Shown: positions 30,186 to 38,273 of the stretch, one piece after another | How positions within the stretch are numbered: position 1 is the first letter of the stretch | Layout of the letters: the number at the start of each line of letters is the position of its first letter | Assembly: GCA_025934255.1 (NCBI GenBank) | Contig: JAICYJ010000011.1 | Location: 1 to 64,000 of the forward strand | DNA: 64,000 nt | Direction of reading: 5' to 3' | Origin: Thermoleophilia bacterium | Lineage (GTDB): Bacteria > Actinomycetota > Thermoleophilia > Gaiellales > JAICJC01 | Translations under genes and position numbers: made by a program | The notes under the pieces: model-generated | Database searches by the model: none | Told to the model about the DNA's origin: nothing | What the model saw: the letters and a program-made list of their open reading frames with translations, nothing else

Positions 30186-31516
30186 CCGACCCATCCACAA
30201 CCGCCCTGATCGTCGTGGACGTGCAGAACGACTTCTGCCCCGGCGGCGCGCTGGGGGTGGATGGCGGCGACCAGCTGGGGGCCGTCATCGCCGAGGCCGC
30301 GACCGCCGCCGGCACGCTGGTCGCGACCCGCGACATGCACCCCGCCAACCACATCTCGTTCCGCGAGCAGGGCGGCCCCTGGCCGCCGCACTGCGTGGCC
30401 GGCACACCCGGCGCCGAGCTGCACCCGTCGGTGGTCGGCCTGTCGTTCGACATCATCCATGACAAGGGACGCGATCCCGCCCGCGAGCAGTACTCCGACT
30501 TCGACGACTCCGACCTCGCCGACCGGCTGCGCGAGCGCGGCGTCACCCACGTGGTCGTGGCCGGCCTCGCCACCGACTACTGCGTCCGCGCCACCGCCCT
30601 GGACGCGATCGCGGCCGGCTTCGAGACCACCGTGCTTCGCGACGCGATCGCCGCGGTCGACGTGGAGCCGGGCGACGGCGAGCGGGCGCTGCGCGAGATC
30701 CGCGCGGCCGGCGGCACGCTCGACCGCGCGCACCTGCTGCGCGGCCGCGAACAGCTGGCGCCGATCCTGGAGGCAAAGGTGCGGCGACTGCGCGAGGTGG
30801 TGGAAGGCGCCGGCCGCAGCCGCGCCGCGCTCGGCCTCTCCGGCGGCATCGACTCGGCGCTGTCGCTCGCGATCGCCGCCCGCGCGCTCGGCCCCGAGAA
30901 CGTGTTCGCCATCACGCTGCCGTCCCGTCACACCGAGCAGGTGCACATCGACGACGCCCGCGCCTGCGCTGCCGCCGCCGGCCTGCCCGCCGCCAACTTC
31001 ATGAACGTCTCGATCGAGCCGATCCTGGAGGGCATCGCCGCCGCCCGCCCGACCGTCCACGACGCGCCGCTGCGGTTCGGCAACGCCAGCGCCCGCGCCC
31101 GCATGATCACCATCTACGACCTCGCCCAGGAGCGCGACGCGCTGGTGCTGGGCACCGAGAACCGCAGCGAGTACTACCTCGGCTACTTCACCCGCTTCGG
31201 CGACGCCGCCTCCGACGTCGAGCCGATCTGGGATCTCTACAAGACCGAGGTGAAGCTGGCTTCCGAGATGATGGGCCAGCCCGAGGCGGTGCTGATCAAG
31301 CATCCGACGGCCGGGCTGTGGGGCGGCCAGACCGACGAGGATGAGCTCGGCTTCACGTACCACGATGCCGACCTGGCGATCGTCTGTCTGGAGGAGCTGG
31401 GCCTCGACGTTGCCGCCGCAGCCGCCCGCAGCGGCGTCGACCGGGCGGTGGTGGAGCGGGTGGCGGCGCGGGTCGCCGCCGTCGACTGGAAGCACCACGT
31501 GCCACACGCCCTGTGA
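30182..31516 (+). CDS. Nicotinamidase-NAD synthetase fusion (PncA-NadE)
   Basis: This single 444-residue chain joins two enzymes of NAD salvage. Residues 1-190 are nicotinamidase: catalytic Asp13 (VVDVQNDF), Lys95 and Cys134 (ATDYCVRAT), with metal ligands Asp51, His53 and His57 (DMHPANHISF). Residues 195-444 are ammonia-dependent NAD synthetase: PP-loop LGLSGGIDSALS at 218-229, GTENRSEYYLGYFTRFGD, and PTAGLWGGQTDEDELG. There is no glutaminase domain. Nicotinamidase releases ammonia while NadE consumes it, so local ammonia transfer is an attractive inference. Both halves look catalytically complete. The start is GTG 30182, coupled to pncB. NadD is not in the window. Confidence 0.92.
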   Translation: MTDPSTTALIVVDVQNDFCPGGALGVDGGDQLGAVIAEAATAAGTLVATRDMHPANHISFREQGGPWPPHCVAGTPGAELHPSVVGLSFDIIHDKGRDPAREQYSDFDDSDLADRLRERGVTHVVVAGLATDYCVRATALDAIAAGFETTVLRDAIAAVDVEPGDGERALREIRAAGGTLDRAHLLRGREQLAPILEAKVRRLREVVEGAGRSRAALGLSGGIDSALSLAIAARALGPENVFAITLPSRHTEQVHIDDARACAAAAGLPAANFMNVSIEPILEGIAAARPTVHDAPLRFGNASARARMITIYDLAQERDALVLGTENRSEYYLGYFTRFGDAASDVEPIWDLYKTEVKLASEMMGQPEAVLIKHPTAGLWGGQTDEDELGFTYHDADLAIVCLEELGLDVAAAAARSGVDRAVVERVAARVAAVDWKHHVPHAL

Positions 31517-31893
31517 ACGTCGACCTCGACCACACCGTCGTCACCGTCAGCGACTGGGAACGATCCAACAAGTTCTACCGCGACGTGCTGGGCGCGGAGG
31601 TGGTGCCGCGCGGCCCGGTCGTGGCCTACCGCTTCGGCGACCGCCAGCTGAACGTGCACGGGCCCGGATTCGACGCCTTTCCGCTGCCGCTGCGCGAGAG
31701 CCCCGCGGGGAGCAGCGACATCTGCTTCGTGTGGGACGGCCCGATAGACGCAGCGGTCGCCCACCTGGCCAGCTGCGGCGTCGAGGTCGAGCTCGGCCCG
31801 GTGCAGCGCGACGGCGCCCGCGGGATCGGCACCAGCGTGTACTTCCGCGACCCCGACGGCAGCCTGCTCGAGCTGATCAGCTACGGCGGTTAA
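31513..31893 (+). CDS. VOC-family (glyoxalase/dioxygenase-fold) protein
   Basis: This 126-residue protein has the paired beta-alpha-beta modules of the vicinal oxygen chelate fold. The first begins LDHTVVTVSDWERSNKFYRDVLG; the second ends FRDPDGSLLELISYGG with a conserved Glu metal ligand. His7 at the start and Glu near residue 121 would be two of the metal ligands. Substrates in this family vary widely. GTG 31513 overlaps the NadE stop, so it is the last gene of the NAD operon, although its link to NAD metabolism is unclear. Confidence 0.85.
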   Translation: MNVDLDHTVVTVSDWERSNKFYRDVLGAEVVPRGPVVAYRFGDRQLNVHGPGFDAFPLPLRESPAGSSDICFVWDGPIDAAVAHLASCGVEVELGPVQRDGARGIGTSVYFRDPDGSLLELISYGG

Positions 31894-31896
31894 CGA

Positions 31897-31922
31897 CTGC
31901 GGCCCTCCGGAGAGGGCCGCAG
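31897..31922. terminator. Strong 11-bp hairpin between VOC and sigma-factor genes
   Basis: CTGCGGCCCTC pairs perfectly with 31912-31922 around a CGGA tetraloop, directly after the VOC stop and before the converging sigma-factor stop. It is probably a bidirectional terminator. There is no U-tract. Confidence 0.75.
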
Positions 31923-31949
31923 CACAGTGAGTGAGTTGGTGCCTATCGG

Positions 31950-32993
31950 TCAGGCCGCGCGCAGCGGCTGCATGTCGGCCGACGCCGCCAGCTCGCGCAG
32001 CGCCTCGGCCTCCAGCTGACGGACGCGCTCGCGGGTGAGCCCGACGATGCGGCCGATCTCCTCCAGATTGCGCGGGTCGTTGCCGTCGAGCCCGAACCGC
32101 AGCTCCAGGATCAGGCGCTTGCGCTCGCCCAGCCGCCCCAGCCCCTCGCGCAGCTTCTCGTGGCGCAGCTGCGCCTCGGCCAGCTCCTCGGGGTTGCCGG
32201 CATCCGGGTCGGCGATCATGTCGCCCAGCTCGGAGTCGCCGTCCTCGCCCACCGGCTCGTGCATCGAGACGGTCTTTCGGGCCAGGCTGAGGGTCTCGGC
32301 CACGGCGTCCACGGTCAGCTCGGCCGCCTTTGCGATCTCCTCGTCGGTCGGCTCGCGCCCAAGGCTCGCCTCGAGCGAGCGCCGCGAGCGCTCGATCGCG
32401 CGCAGCCTGTCGGAGACGTGGACGGGCAGGCGGATGGTGCGGCCGCTGTTTGCGATCGACCGCTGCACCGCCTGGCGGATCCACCAGGTCGCGTAGGTCG
32501 AGAACTTGAGGTCGCGCCGCCAGTCGAACTTCTCGACCGCGCGGTTCAGCCCCAGCACACCCTCCTGGATCAGGTCGAGGAAGGGCACGCCCTGTCCGCG
32601 GTACTGCTTGGCGATCGACACGACCAGCCGCAGGTTGGACTCGATCATGCGCCGCTTCGCGATCAGGTCGCCGCTCTCGATGGCCTTCGCCAGCTGCACC
32701 TCTTCGTCCTTGGTCAGCAGCGGGTAACGGCCCGCCTGGCGCAGGAACAGATCGAGGCTGTTGGTGGTCGCGATCTCGACGTCGACCACCTCGACACGCT
32801 CCTCCGGGGCGGGCGGGTCGATCACCTCGATGCCGAGGCCGGTCAGCTCATCGCGGAGCGCCTGGACGTCGTCCGTGTCCAGGTCGATCTCAACCGCCAG
32901 AGCCGCCAGCTCATCCTCGTACAGCACCCCACGCTCCTGGCCGAGCTCGACCAGGAGCCGGGCCTCCGGCTCGATGATCTGCTGCTCAGTCAT
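31950..32993 (-). CDS. RNA polymerase sigma-70 factor, primary/principal type
   Basis: This 347-residue sigma factor has regions 1.2 ([23 protein letters not shown]), 2 ([26 protein letters not shown] and [13 protein letters not shown], the -10 recognition helix), 3 ([15 protein letters not shown]) and 4 ([23 protein letters not shown]). It is the RpoD/SigA or HrdB class rather than ECF. The N-terminal extension is short and acidic. ATG 32993 is chosen because GAGGAG lies 10 nt upstream; GTG 33014 would overlap that site. It may be the main vegetative sigma factor, but a paralogue elsewhere is possible, so no symbol is given. Confidence 0.92.
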   Translation of the reverse strand: MTEQQIIEPEARLLVELGQERGVLYEDELAALAVEIDLDTDDVQALRDELTGLGIEVIDPPAPEERVEVVDVEIATTNSLDLFLRQAGRYPLLTKDEEVQLAKAIESGDLIAKRRMIESNLRLVVSIAKQYRGQGVPFLDLIQEGVLGLNRAVEKFDWRRDLKFSTYATWWIRQAVQRSIANSGRTIRLPVHVSDRLRAIERSRRSLEASLGREPTDEEIAKAAELTVDAVAETLSLARKTVSMHEPVGEDGDSELGDMIADPDAGNPEELAEAQLRHEKLREGLGRLGERKRLILELRFGLDGNDPRNLEEIGRIVGLTRERVRQLEAEALRELAASADMQPLRAA

Positions 32994-33289
32994 ACGAATC
33001 AACTCCTCGCTCACTGTGTTCAGGCAGGCCAGAGGCTGCGGCCGCCGCGTCAGTTCAAACGTTCGCGCTTCGGTCCATATTCCCGCCCTTCGCCGGTTGA
33101 GGTTCTACGCCCCTCGGGTTGGCGTCGGATTAAGAGATACGGTCCCCACGATCACCAATCTCAAGACCCCACTTCCATACCGCCCTACTGGGACTGCTCC
33201 GGTATGAGGTGATCGCAAACCCAGTTTATCCGGTGATCGATCCCATGAATAGGGGGATCATCGCGCTCGAACGCAGTCCTTACGCAGTC
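32994..33289. other. 296-bp gene-free leader/promoter region of the sigma-factor gene
   Basis: No gene is supportable here. On the minus strand it is the upstream region of the sigma factor, with several AT-rich blocks (around 33120-33180 and 33220-33290) but no unambiguous -35/-10 pair. GACTGCG occurs twice, 12 bp apart, near 33270-33290. A long leader of more than 100 nt is possible. Confidence 0.5.
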
Positions 33290-34465
33290 TTAACCTGAGA
33301 TGCGCACGGCGCCGTCATAGGCGGACGAATACCAGGAGCTGTTCAGGCTCGAGATCTGCACCACGGTGCCGGTGTGGGGGGCGTGGATGAACAGCCCGCC
33401 GCCCAGGTAGATGCCGACGTGGTCGAGGTTGTAGAAGAAGACGAGGTCGCCGGGCGCAAGCTGGTCGCGCGAGACGTGCGCGCCCGAGCTCCACAGCGAG
33501 ACGGTGTAGTGGGGCAGCGAGACACCGAGGCGCCCGTACACGTAGACCACGAGGCCGGAGCAGTCGAAGCCGGATGGGCTGGCTCCGCCCCACACGTAGG
33601 GCACGCCCAGATACTGCTGTGCGATCGCGGCCGCCTGCTGGCCGAGCGTGCCCGCCGGGGGCGGGTTGTAGCTGCCGCCGCCGGAGGAGCCGCCACCGGA
33701 CGAGCCGCTGCCGCCGCCGTTCGAGGGCGGCGCGGCCTGCTGCGCCTGCTGCTGCTGTTGCTGCTGGGCCAGGGCGGCGGCGGCGGCCGCGGCCGCCTGC
33801 TGCTGGCGCACCTGGCGCTCGTGGAGCAGGTGGCCGAGCTCGCCCTTGGTGCTGGACAGCAGCGCGCGGCGCTGCTGCAGGCCGGCCTCGATGGCCGCCT
33901 TCTGCTGGCGCTTCTGGGCGACCAGCCTGGCGGCGTCGCGCTCCTCGCTCTTCAGCTGCGCCTGGCGGGTCGAGATCTCGCGCTCGGCCGTCGTCACCTG
34001 CTTCAGCAGCGCATGCTCCGATGCTCCGATCCGCTGGACGTCCTCGACGCGCGTGATCAGATCGGTGAACGACCCGGCTCCGAGCACGTAGGCGGCGGGG
34101 TCGTCGTTCACGTCGGTGCCCTTGTAGGCGTTGACCATGAACACGGCCAGATGCGCCCGCGACACCTTCAGGTTGTGCTCGGCGACCCGCAGCTTGATCG
34201 TGTTCTGCTGGATCTGGTGGCGGACGTCAGTGAGGTGCTGCTGGGCGCCGTCGTAGGCCTGGATCGAGGCCTCGAGCTTGATGTCCATCGCGTTCAGCTG
34301 CTGTTCGATCGCCCGCACCTGGGCGCGGGTATCGCTGATCTTGCTGGCGTCGGCGGGCCCCGCCAGGGCGGCTGCGGCAAACGCCGCAATCACGACCAGA
34401 GCGCCGGTGCGGCGGACGCCGGTGGTCACGCGGGAGCGTCGCCGTTCTGGTGCACACGACGGCAT
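33290..34465 (-). CDS. Secreted NlpC/P60 peptidoglycan endopeptidase with coiled-coil domain
   Basis: This 391-residue exported cell-wall hydrolase is related to RipA-type enzymes. It has a signal peptide (hydrophobic 21-36, ADA-S cleavage near 40), then a long coiled coil (42-240) with poly-Gln and poly-Ala runs, a Gly/Ser linker (249-266) and a C-terminal NlpC/P60 domain with Cys302 (GFDCSGLV), His349 (DHVGIYLG) and His361 (FIHAPH). It cleaves the stem peptide between D-Glu and diaminopimelate. The coiled coil usually keeps such enzymes inactive or docks them to a divisome partner. It is divergent from the dcw cluster, fitting a role in daughter-cell separation. Confidence 0.93.
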   Translation of the reverse strand: MPSCAPERRRSRVTTGVRRTGALVVIAAFAAAALAGPADASKISDTRAQVRAIEQQLNAMDIKLEASIQAYDGAQQHLTDVRHQIQQNTIKLRVAEHNLKVSRAHLAVFMVNAYKGTDVNDDPAAYVLGAGSFTDLITRVEDVQRIGASEHALLKQVTTAEREISTRQAQLKSEERDAARLVAQKRQQKAAIEAGLQQRRALLSSTKGELGHLLHERQVRQQQAAAAAAAALAQQQQQQQAQQAAPPSNGGGSGSSGGGSSGGGSYNPPPAGTLGQQAAAIAQQYLGVPYVWGGASPSGFDCSGLVVYVYGRLGVSLPHYTVSLWSSGAHVSRDQLAPGDLVFFYNLDHVGIYLGGGLFIHAPHTGTVVQISSLNSSWYSSAYDGAVRISG

Positions 34466-34473
34466 GGGGGCGG

Positions 34474-34479
34474 ACTCTA
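34474..34479 (-). promoter_or_regulatory. Promoter TTGTTG-N17-TAGAGT before the NlpC/P60 gene
   Basis: The -10 TAGAGT on the minus strand ends 8 nt before ATG 34465. A TTGTTG -35 stands 17 bp further upstream. The transcript would be leaderless or nearly so. Confidence 0.5.
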
Positions 34480-34506
34480 CCAGGCTGGATGGACACCAAC
34501 AAAGTT

Positions 34507-34518
34507 CATCTGCAGATG
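34507..34518. repeat. Perfect 12-bp palindrome CATCTGCAGATG
   Basis: It is a self-complementary dodecamer in the AT-rich gap between the divergent NlpC/P60 and mraZ genes, upstream of the NlpC/P60 -35 element. It is a candidate regulator-binding site. Confidence 0.4.
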
Positions 34519-34630
34519 TTTACGAGCAGCTAACAGTCATGTTTGTTCGCCGCTTTACACATTCGTGTCCGGTCTGACAACGGCGCCGGCGCGATCTCGC
34601 GCTGCGTTATGCAGGGGTTTCGCGCTCGCA

Positions 34631-34660
34631 TTGACATGGTGGGGCAAAGTGGGGTAGAGT
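34631..34660 (+). promoter_or_regulatory. dcw cluster promoter TTGACA-N18-TAGAGT
   Basis: TTGACA (34631-34636) and TAGAGT (34655-34660) are 18 bp apart. The predicted start near 34667 leaves about an 18-nt leader before the mraZ TTG. Confidence 0.75.
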
Positions 34661-34674
34661 GGGGCGAAATGGGA
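34639..34674 (+). promoter_or_regulatory. Four MraZ boxes at exact 10-bp spacing
   Basis: GTGGGG begins at 34639, 34649 and 34659, and ATGGGA at 34669, a strict one-turn period. MraZ binds such TGGG-type direct repeats to control its own operon. The array covers the spacer, the -10 box, the start site and the ribosome-binding region, so binding should block transcription. Confidence 0.85.
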
Positions 34675-34684
34675 GATCGACCCT

Positions 34685-35113
34685 TTGCTGCTCGGCGAAT
34701 TCACTCAACGACTTGATGCCAAGAACCGCCTCACCCTCCCCGCCAAGCTCCGCGCGGCGTTCGCGGAGGGCGTGGTCGTCACCAAGGGCTTCGACGGCTG
34801 CCTGTTCGTATTCCCGCGCGGCAACTGGGACTCCTTCGTGGAGTCACGCCTGGAGCGGCTCGACCCCTTCAACAAGGAGTCGCGCCGGCTCAGCCGCTGG
34901 TTCTACGGAGGCGCCAACGAGTGTGAGCTGGACGGGCAGGGTCGCGTGATGCTGAGCCAGTCGCTGCTCCAGCACGCCCAGCTGGACAAGGACATCGTCG
35001 TCGCCGGCGCGCGCGACTACCTCGAGGTGTGGGACGGCGAGGCCTGGACGCGCCAGCAGGCAGAATCCGAGGGGAGCGTAGAGGATGTTGCCGAACGTCT
35101 CTCACAGCAGTAG
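34685..35113 (+). CDS. mraZ: MraZ transcriptional regulator of the dcw cluster
   Basis: This 142-residue protein has two AbrB-like swapped-hairpin halves: GEFTQRLDAKNRLTLPAKLR near the N-terminus and NECELDGQGRVMLSQSLLQHAQL in the second. MraZ forms a ring-shaped oligomer that binds GTGGG-type repeats and represses dcw transcription. Four such repeats sit on its own promoter. The start appears to be TTG 34685, giving MLLGEF, the usual MFLGEF position. The C-terminus overlaps the rsmH start by 29 nt. Confidence 0.94.
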   Translation: MLLGEFTQRLDAKNRLTLPAKLRAAFAEGVVVTKGFDGCLFVFPRGNWDSFVESRLERLDPFNKESRRLSRWFYGGANECELDGQGRVMLSQSLLQHAQLDKDIVVAGARDYLEVWDGEAWTRQQAESEGSVEDVAERLSQQ

Positions 35114-36053
35114 CCACTCAGTGGAACACGTGCCCGTCCTCGCATCCGAGGTGGCCGAGCTGCTCGACCTGCAGCCGGGTGACACCGTGGTCGACGGCAC
35201 CTTCGGCGCCGGCGGACACGCCGCCCTGCTGGAGCCGCAGCTGCGCGGCCACGGCTGCTACATCGCCATCGACCGCGACCCCGAGGCGGAGCAGCACTTC
35301 AAGCGCTTCGCGGCCGGGGCGTCGGCCGACACGCGGTTCATCCACGGCAACTTCGCGCTGGTGCTGCGCAACCTGGCCGCCACCGGCCTGCGGGCCGACG
35401 CGCTCGTGCTCGACCTCGGCATCTCGTCGATGCAGATCGACCGGCCCGAGCGCGGCTTCAGCTACGCCGCCGACGCTCCGCTTGACATGCGCATGGATCC
35501 CACCGGCGACCTGACGGCCGCCGTGATCGTGAACGAGTGGGACGAGCGCGAGATCTCCCAGCTCCTGCGCGGCTACGGCGAGGAGCGTTTCTCCCGCCAG
35601 ATCGCCCGCGCCATCGTGCGCCGCCGCGCCCGGGAGCCGTTCGCCCGCACGGGTGACCTGGTCGACGTGATCAAGGCCGCGATCCCGACGCCCAGCCGGT
35701 TCGGGCAGGGACATCCGGCCAAGCGCTCGTTCCAGGCGCTGCGGATCGCCGTCAACGACGAGCTGGAGTCGCTCAGCGAGGGCCTCGATCACGCGCTGGA
35801 GCTGCTGGCGCCCGAAGGCCGGATGGCCGTGATCAGCTTCCATTCGCTCGAGGACCGGATCGTGAAGCGCTTCATCCGCAACCAGGCCCGTGGCTGCACC
35901 TGCCCGCCCGACTTCCCGATCTGCGTCTGTGGCCACGAGCCGCTGCTGCGCGCGCTCACCACGCGGGCGGTGGTGCCGAGCGTCGACGAGCGCTGCGTCA
36001 ACCCGCGCTCCGCGTCGGCCAAGCTGCGCGCGGCCGAAAGGACGCAGGCGTGA
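35085..36053 (+). CDS. rsmH: 16S rRNA (cytosine1402-N4)-methyltransferase RsmH
   Basis: This 322-residue SAM-dependent methyltransferase is also known as MraW. Motif I is DGTFGAGGHAALL near residue 38. Others are DLGISSMQID, the inserted helical domain (residues 115-220, including ERFSRQIARAIVRRR) and VISFHSLEDRIVKRF near 245. The Cys cluster CTCPPDFPICVCG lies near 275. ATG 35085 overlaps mraZ; GTG 35121 is a possible shorter start. The stop overlaps the ftsL GTG. Confidence 0.95.
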   Translation: MLPNVSHSSSHSVEHVPVLASEVAELLDLQPGDTVVDGTFGAGGHAALLEPQLRGHGCYIAIDRDPEAEQHFKRFAAGASADTRFIHGNFALVLRNLAATGLRADALVLDLGISSMQIDRPERGFSYAADAPLDMRMDPTGDLTAAVIVNEWDEREISQLLRGYGEERFSRQIARAIVRRRAREPFARTGDLVDVIKAAIPTPSRFGQGHPAKRSFQALRIAVNDELESLSEGLDHALELLAPEGRMAVISFHSLEDRIVKRFIRNQARGCTCPPDFPICVCGHEPLLRALTTRAVVPSVDERCVNPRSASAKLRAAERTQA

Positions 36054-36523
36054 GCGTCGTCGCCCCGGCGCCGGCGGCACCGTCCCGGCCGCGTCGCGCG
36101 GCGCCGGCAACCGAGACCGCCCCCAAGCGCAGGCAGAACCGCCGCCGGCCGGCCACGCTGGCGCGTCCGCGCGCGGGGCGATCGCCCGTCGCCCCGGGTG
36201 TGCTGTGGGTGCTCCTGATCGCAGCCCTCCTGGGCGGCATCGTGGCGCTGAACGTGGGCGCGCTCCGCAACTCGATCTCGGCCAGCAAGATCGAGGGCCA
36301 GGAGGCCGCGCTGCGCTCGCAGAACGACGCGCTGCGCTCGCAGATCGCCGAGCGATCGGGCGCGGGTCTCATCAACGCCGACGCGGCCCGCTACGGCATG
36401 GTCTCGGCGCAGCCGCTACGAAACGACTACCTGCGTCTGCACCCGCTGAAACATGCGGCCAGGCACCTCGCCACGAGCGCCGGCGGGGCTGCCGGCCGGC
36501 AGGGCGGTAAAGCGGCGCCGTGA
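36050..36523 (+). CDS. ftsL: FtsL-like cell division protein
   Basis: This 157-residue bitopic protein has a basic cytoplasmic N-terminus of about 47 residues, a single membrane helix (about 50-70) and an extracytoplasmic coiled-coil segment (residues 78-105, EGQEAALRSQNDALRSQIAE). Its place between rsmH and the transpeptidase gene is the classical position of ftsL. Sequence conservation in this family is weak, so the name rests on topology plus position. GTG 36050 and the downstream GTG both overlap stops by 4 bp. Confidence 0.8.
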   Translation: MSVVAPAPAAPSRPRRAAPATETAPKRRQNRRRPATLARPRAGRSPVAPGVLWVLLIAALLGGIVALNVGALRNSISASKIEGQEAALRSQNDALRSQIAERSGAGLINADAARYGMVSAQPLRNDYLRLHPLKHAARHLATSAGGAAGRQGGKAAP

Positions 36524-38259
36524 GCAAGCAGTCCGACCAGCGGTTGCGGCTGATCATGTTCGTCTTTGCAGCAGCCTTCGCGGTCGTGATCGGCCGCGCC
36601 CTGTACGTACAGATCCTGCAGGCCAGCGCCCTGGCCGCCCGCGCCCACGGCCAGCAGAACTCGACCAAAGTGGTGCCCACCAACCGCGGCCGGATCCTCG
36701 ACGCGACCGGAAACACGCTGGCCGTCGACGTGCCCGCGAAGGACCTGATGGTCTACCCGGCCAGGGTGCAGGATCCAGGCCAGGTCGCCTCCTATATCGC
36801 CCAGAAGCTGGGCTACCAGCTCAAGCACAAGAAGGCGTTCAAGGCCAAGGTGAAGCGGCTCGAGGCGAGCTTGACGGCGCCGCACGTGGTGCAGGCGCGG
36901 GTGCTGTCGCAGCTCGACCCTGCCGTAGCCGCCGAGATCATGTCGGCGCACCCGCCGGGACTGTTCACAGTCAACTCCGTTCGCCGCGACTACCCGTCCG
37001 GAAAGCTGGCGGCGCAGCTGATCGGCTACGTCGACTCGAACAACAGCGGCACGCTCGGCTCCGGCATCGAGTACGAGTACAACAACGTGCTGGGCGGCCA
37101 CCCCGGCGAACAGCTCGAGGTGCGCGGCCCCGGCGGCGTCCCGCTCAGCACCGTCACGCTGCGCCGTGCCCAGCAGGGCCGCGACGTCCAGCTCACGATC
37201 GACCGCTCCATCCAGCAGAAGGTGCAGTCGGTGCTGGACGCGACCGTGAGCCGCACGGGCGCGCACAACGCCACGGCGCTGGTGCTGGATCCGCGCAACG
37301 GCTCGATCCTGGCGATGGCGACGGCGCCCGGCTACGACAACAACAAGGTGCACGACCTTTCGAAGAAGCAGTTCGACCGCGACACCCACAACATGGCGGT
37401 CGAGTACTCCTACGAGCCCGGCTCGACCTTCAAGGTGGTGACGATGGGCGCCGCGCTGACGGCGGGGATCGTCACGCCGCAGACGCAGTTCCGGATCCCG
37501 TACGCGATCAGGGTCGGCGACCGGATCGTGCACGACGACGCAGTGCGCCCGACCAGGACGTTCACGGCTGCCCAGATCCTGCAGCAGTCGTCGAACGTGG
37601 GCACGGTCACGATCGCCGAGTTCGTGCACAAGCAGCCGCTCTACGACTGGATCCGGCGCTGGGGCTTCGGCAGCCGCACCGACATCGGGCTGCCGGCCGA
37701 GGCGGCGGGTGCCGTCATGCCGCCCGACAAGTGGTACTCCTCCTCGATCGGCAACATCCCGATCGGCCAGGGCATCTCGGTCACGCCGCTGCAGATGGCG
37801 GCCATGTACTCGGGCATCGCCAACGGCGGCGTGATGGTCGAGCCGCACGTGGTGGCGAAGATCGGCGGCCGGCCGGCGCCGAAGCCGGTCTCGCGGCGGG
37901 TGCTGAGCCCGACCGTCGATCACACCCTGGTGGGCATGCTGAAGGGCGTCGTCGACACCGCCGCCGGCACCGGCACGCGGGCCTCCGTGTGCGGTTACAC
38001 CGTGGCCGGCAAGACCGGCACCGCGCAGGTGGCGCTGCCGCACAGCCTCGGCTACTCGACCCGCAACTACGTGGCCTCGTTCGTCGGCTTCCTGCCGGCC
38101 GACAACCCGCGGGTCGAGGTGCTGGTGGTGGTCAATTCGCCGCGCACCAACATCTTCGGCGGCGTCGTGGCGGCCCCCGCCTTCCAGCAGATCGCGACGT
38201 TCCTGACCAAGGATCTGGCGATCCCGCCCGACAAGCCCTGCAACCTCCCGGTCAACTAA
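36520..38259 (+). CDS. ftsI: Septal peptidoglycan transpeptidase FtsI/PBP2-3 class
   Basis: This 579-residue class B penicillin-binding protein has a membrane anchor (11-28), then a dimerisation/pedestal domain beginning TNRGRILDATGNTLAVD. The transpeptidase domain has its three motifs intact: Ser302-x-x-Lys305 (GSTFK), Ser357-Ser-Asn359 and Lys498-Thr-Gly500. It cross-links septal peptidoglycan with FtsW. There are no C-terminal PASTA domains. GTG 36520 overlaps ftsL. The gap to murE is 14 bp. Confidence 0.94.
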   Translation: MSKQSDQRLRLIMFVFAAAFAVVIGRALYVQILQASALAARAHGQQNSTKVVPTNRGRILDATGNTLAVDVPAKDLMVYPARVQDPGQVASYIAQKLGYQLKHKKAFKAKVKRLEASLTAPHVVQARVLSQLDPAVAAEIMSAHPPGLFTVNSVRRDYPSGKLAAQLIGYVDSNNSGTLGSGIEYEYNNVLGGHPGEQLEVRGPGGVPLSTVTLRRAQQGRDVQLTIDRSIQQKVQSVLDATVSRTGAHNATALVLDPRNGSILAMATAPGYDNNKVHDLSKKQFDRDTHNMAVEYSYEPGSTFKVVTMGAALTAGIVTPQTQFRIPYAIRVGDRIVHDDAVRPTRTFTAAQILQQSSNVGTVTIAEFVHKQPLYDWIRRWGFGSRTDIGLPAEAAGAVMPPDKWYSSSIGNIPIGQGISVTPLQMAAMYSGIANGGVMVEPHVVAKIGGRPAPKPVSRRVLSPTVDHTLVGMLKGVVDTAAGTGTRASVCGYTVAGKTGTAQVALPHSLGYSTRNYVASFVGFLPADNPRVEVLVVVNSPRTNIFGGVVAAPAFQQIATFLTKDLAIPPDKPCNLPVN

Positions 38260-38273
38260 CCTCCCCGCCAGGC

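Noticed and set aside
36453..38273. Very long open frame upstream of and in frame with murE
   Set aside because: It runs through ftsL and ftsI in another frame and gives low-complexity Arg/Ala/Gly sequence. MurE similarity begins only at 38274.
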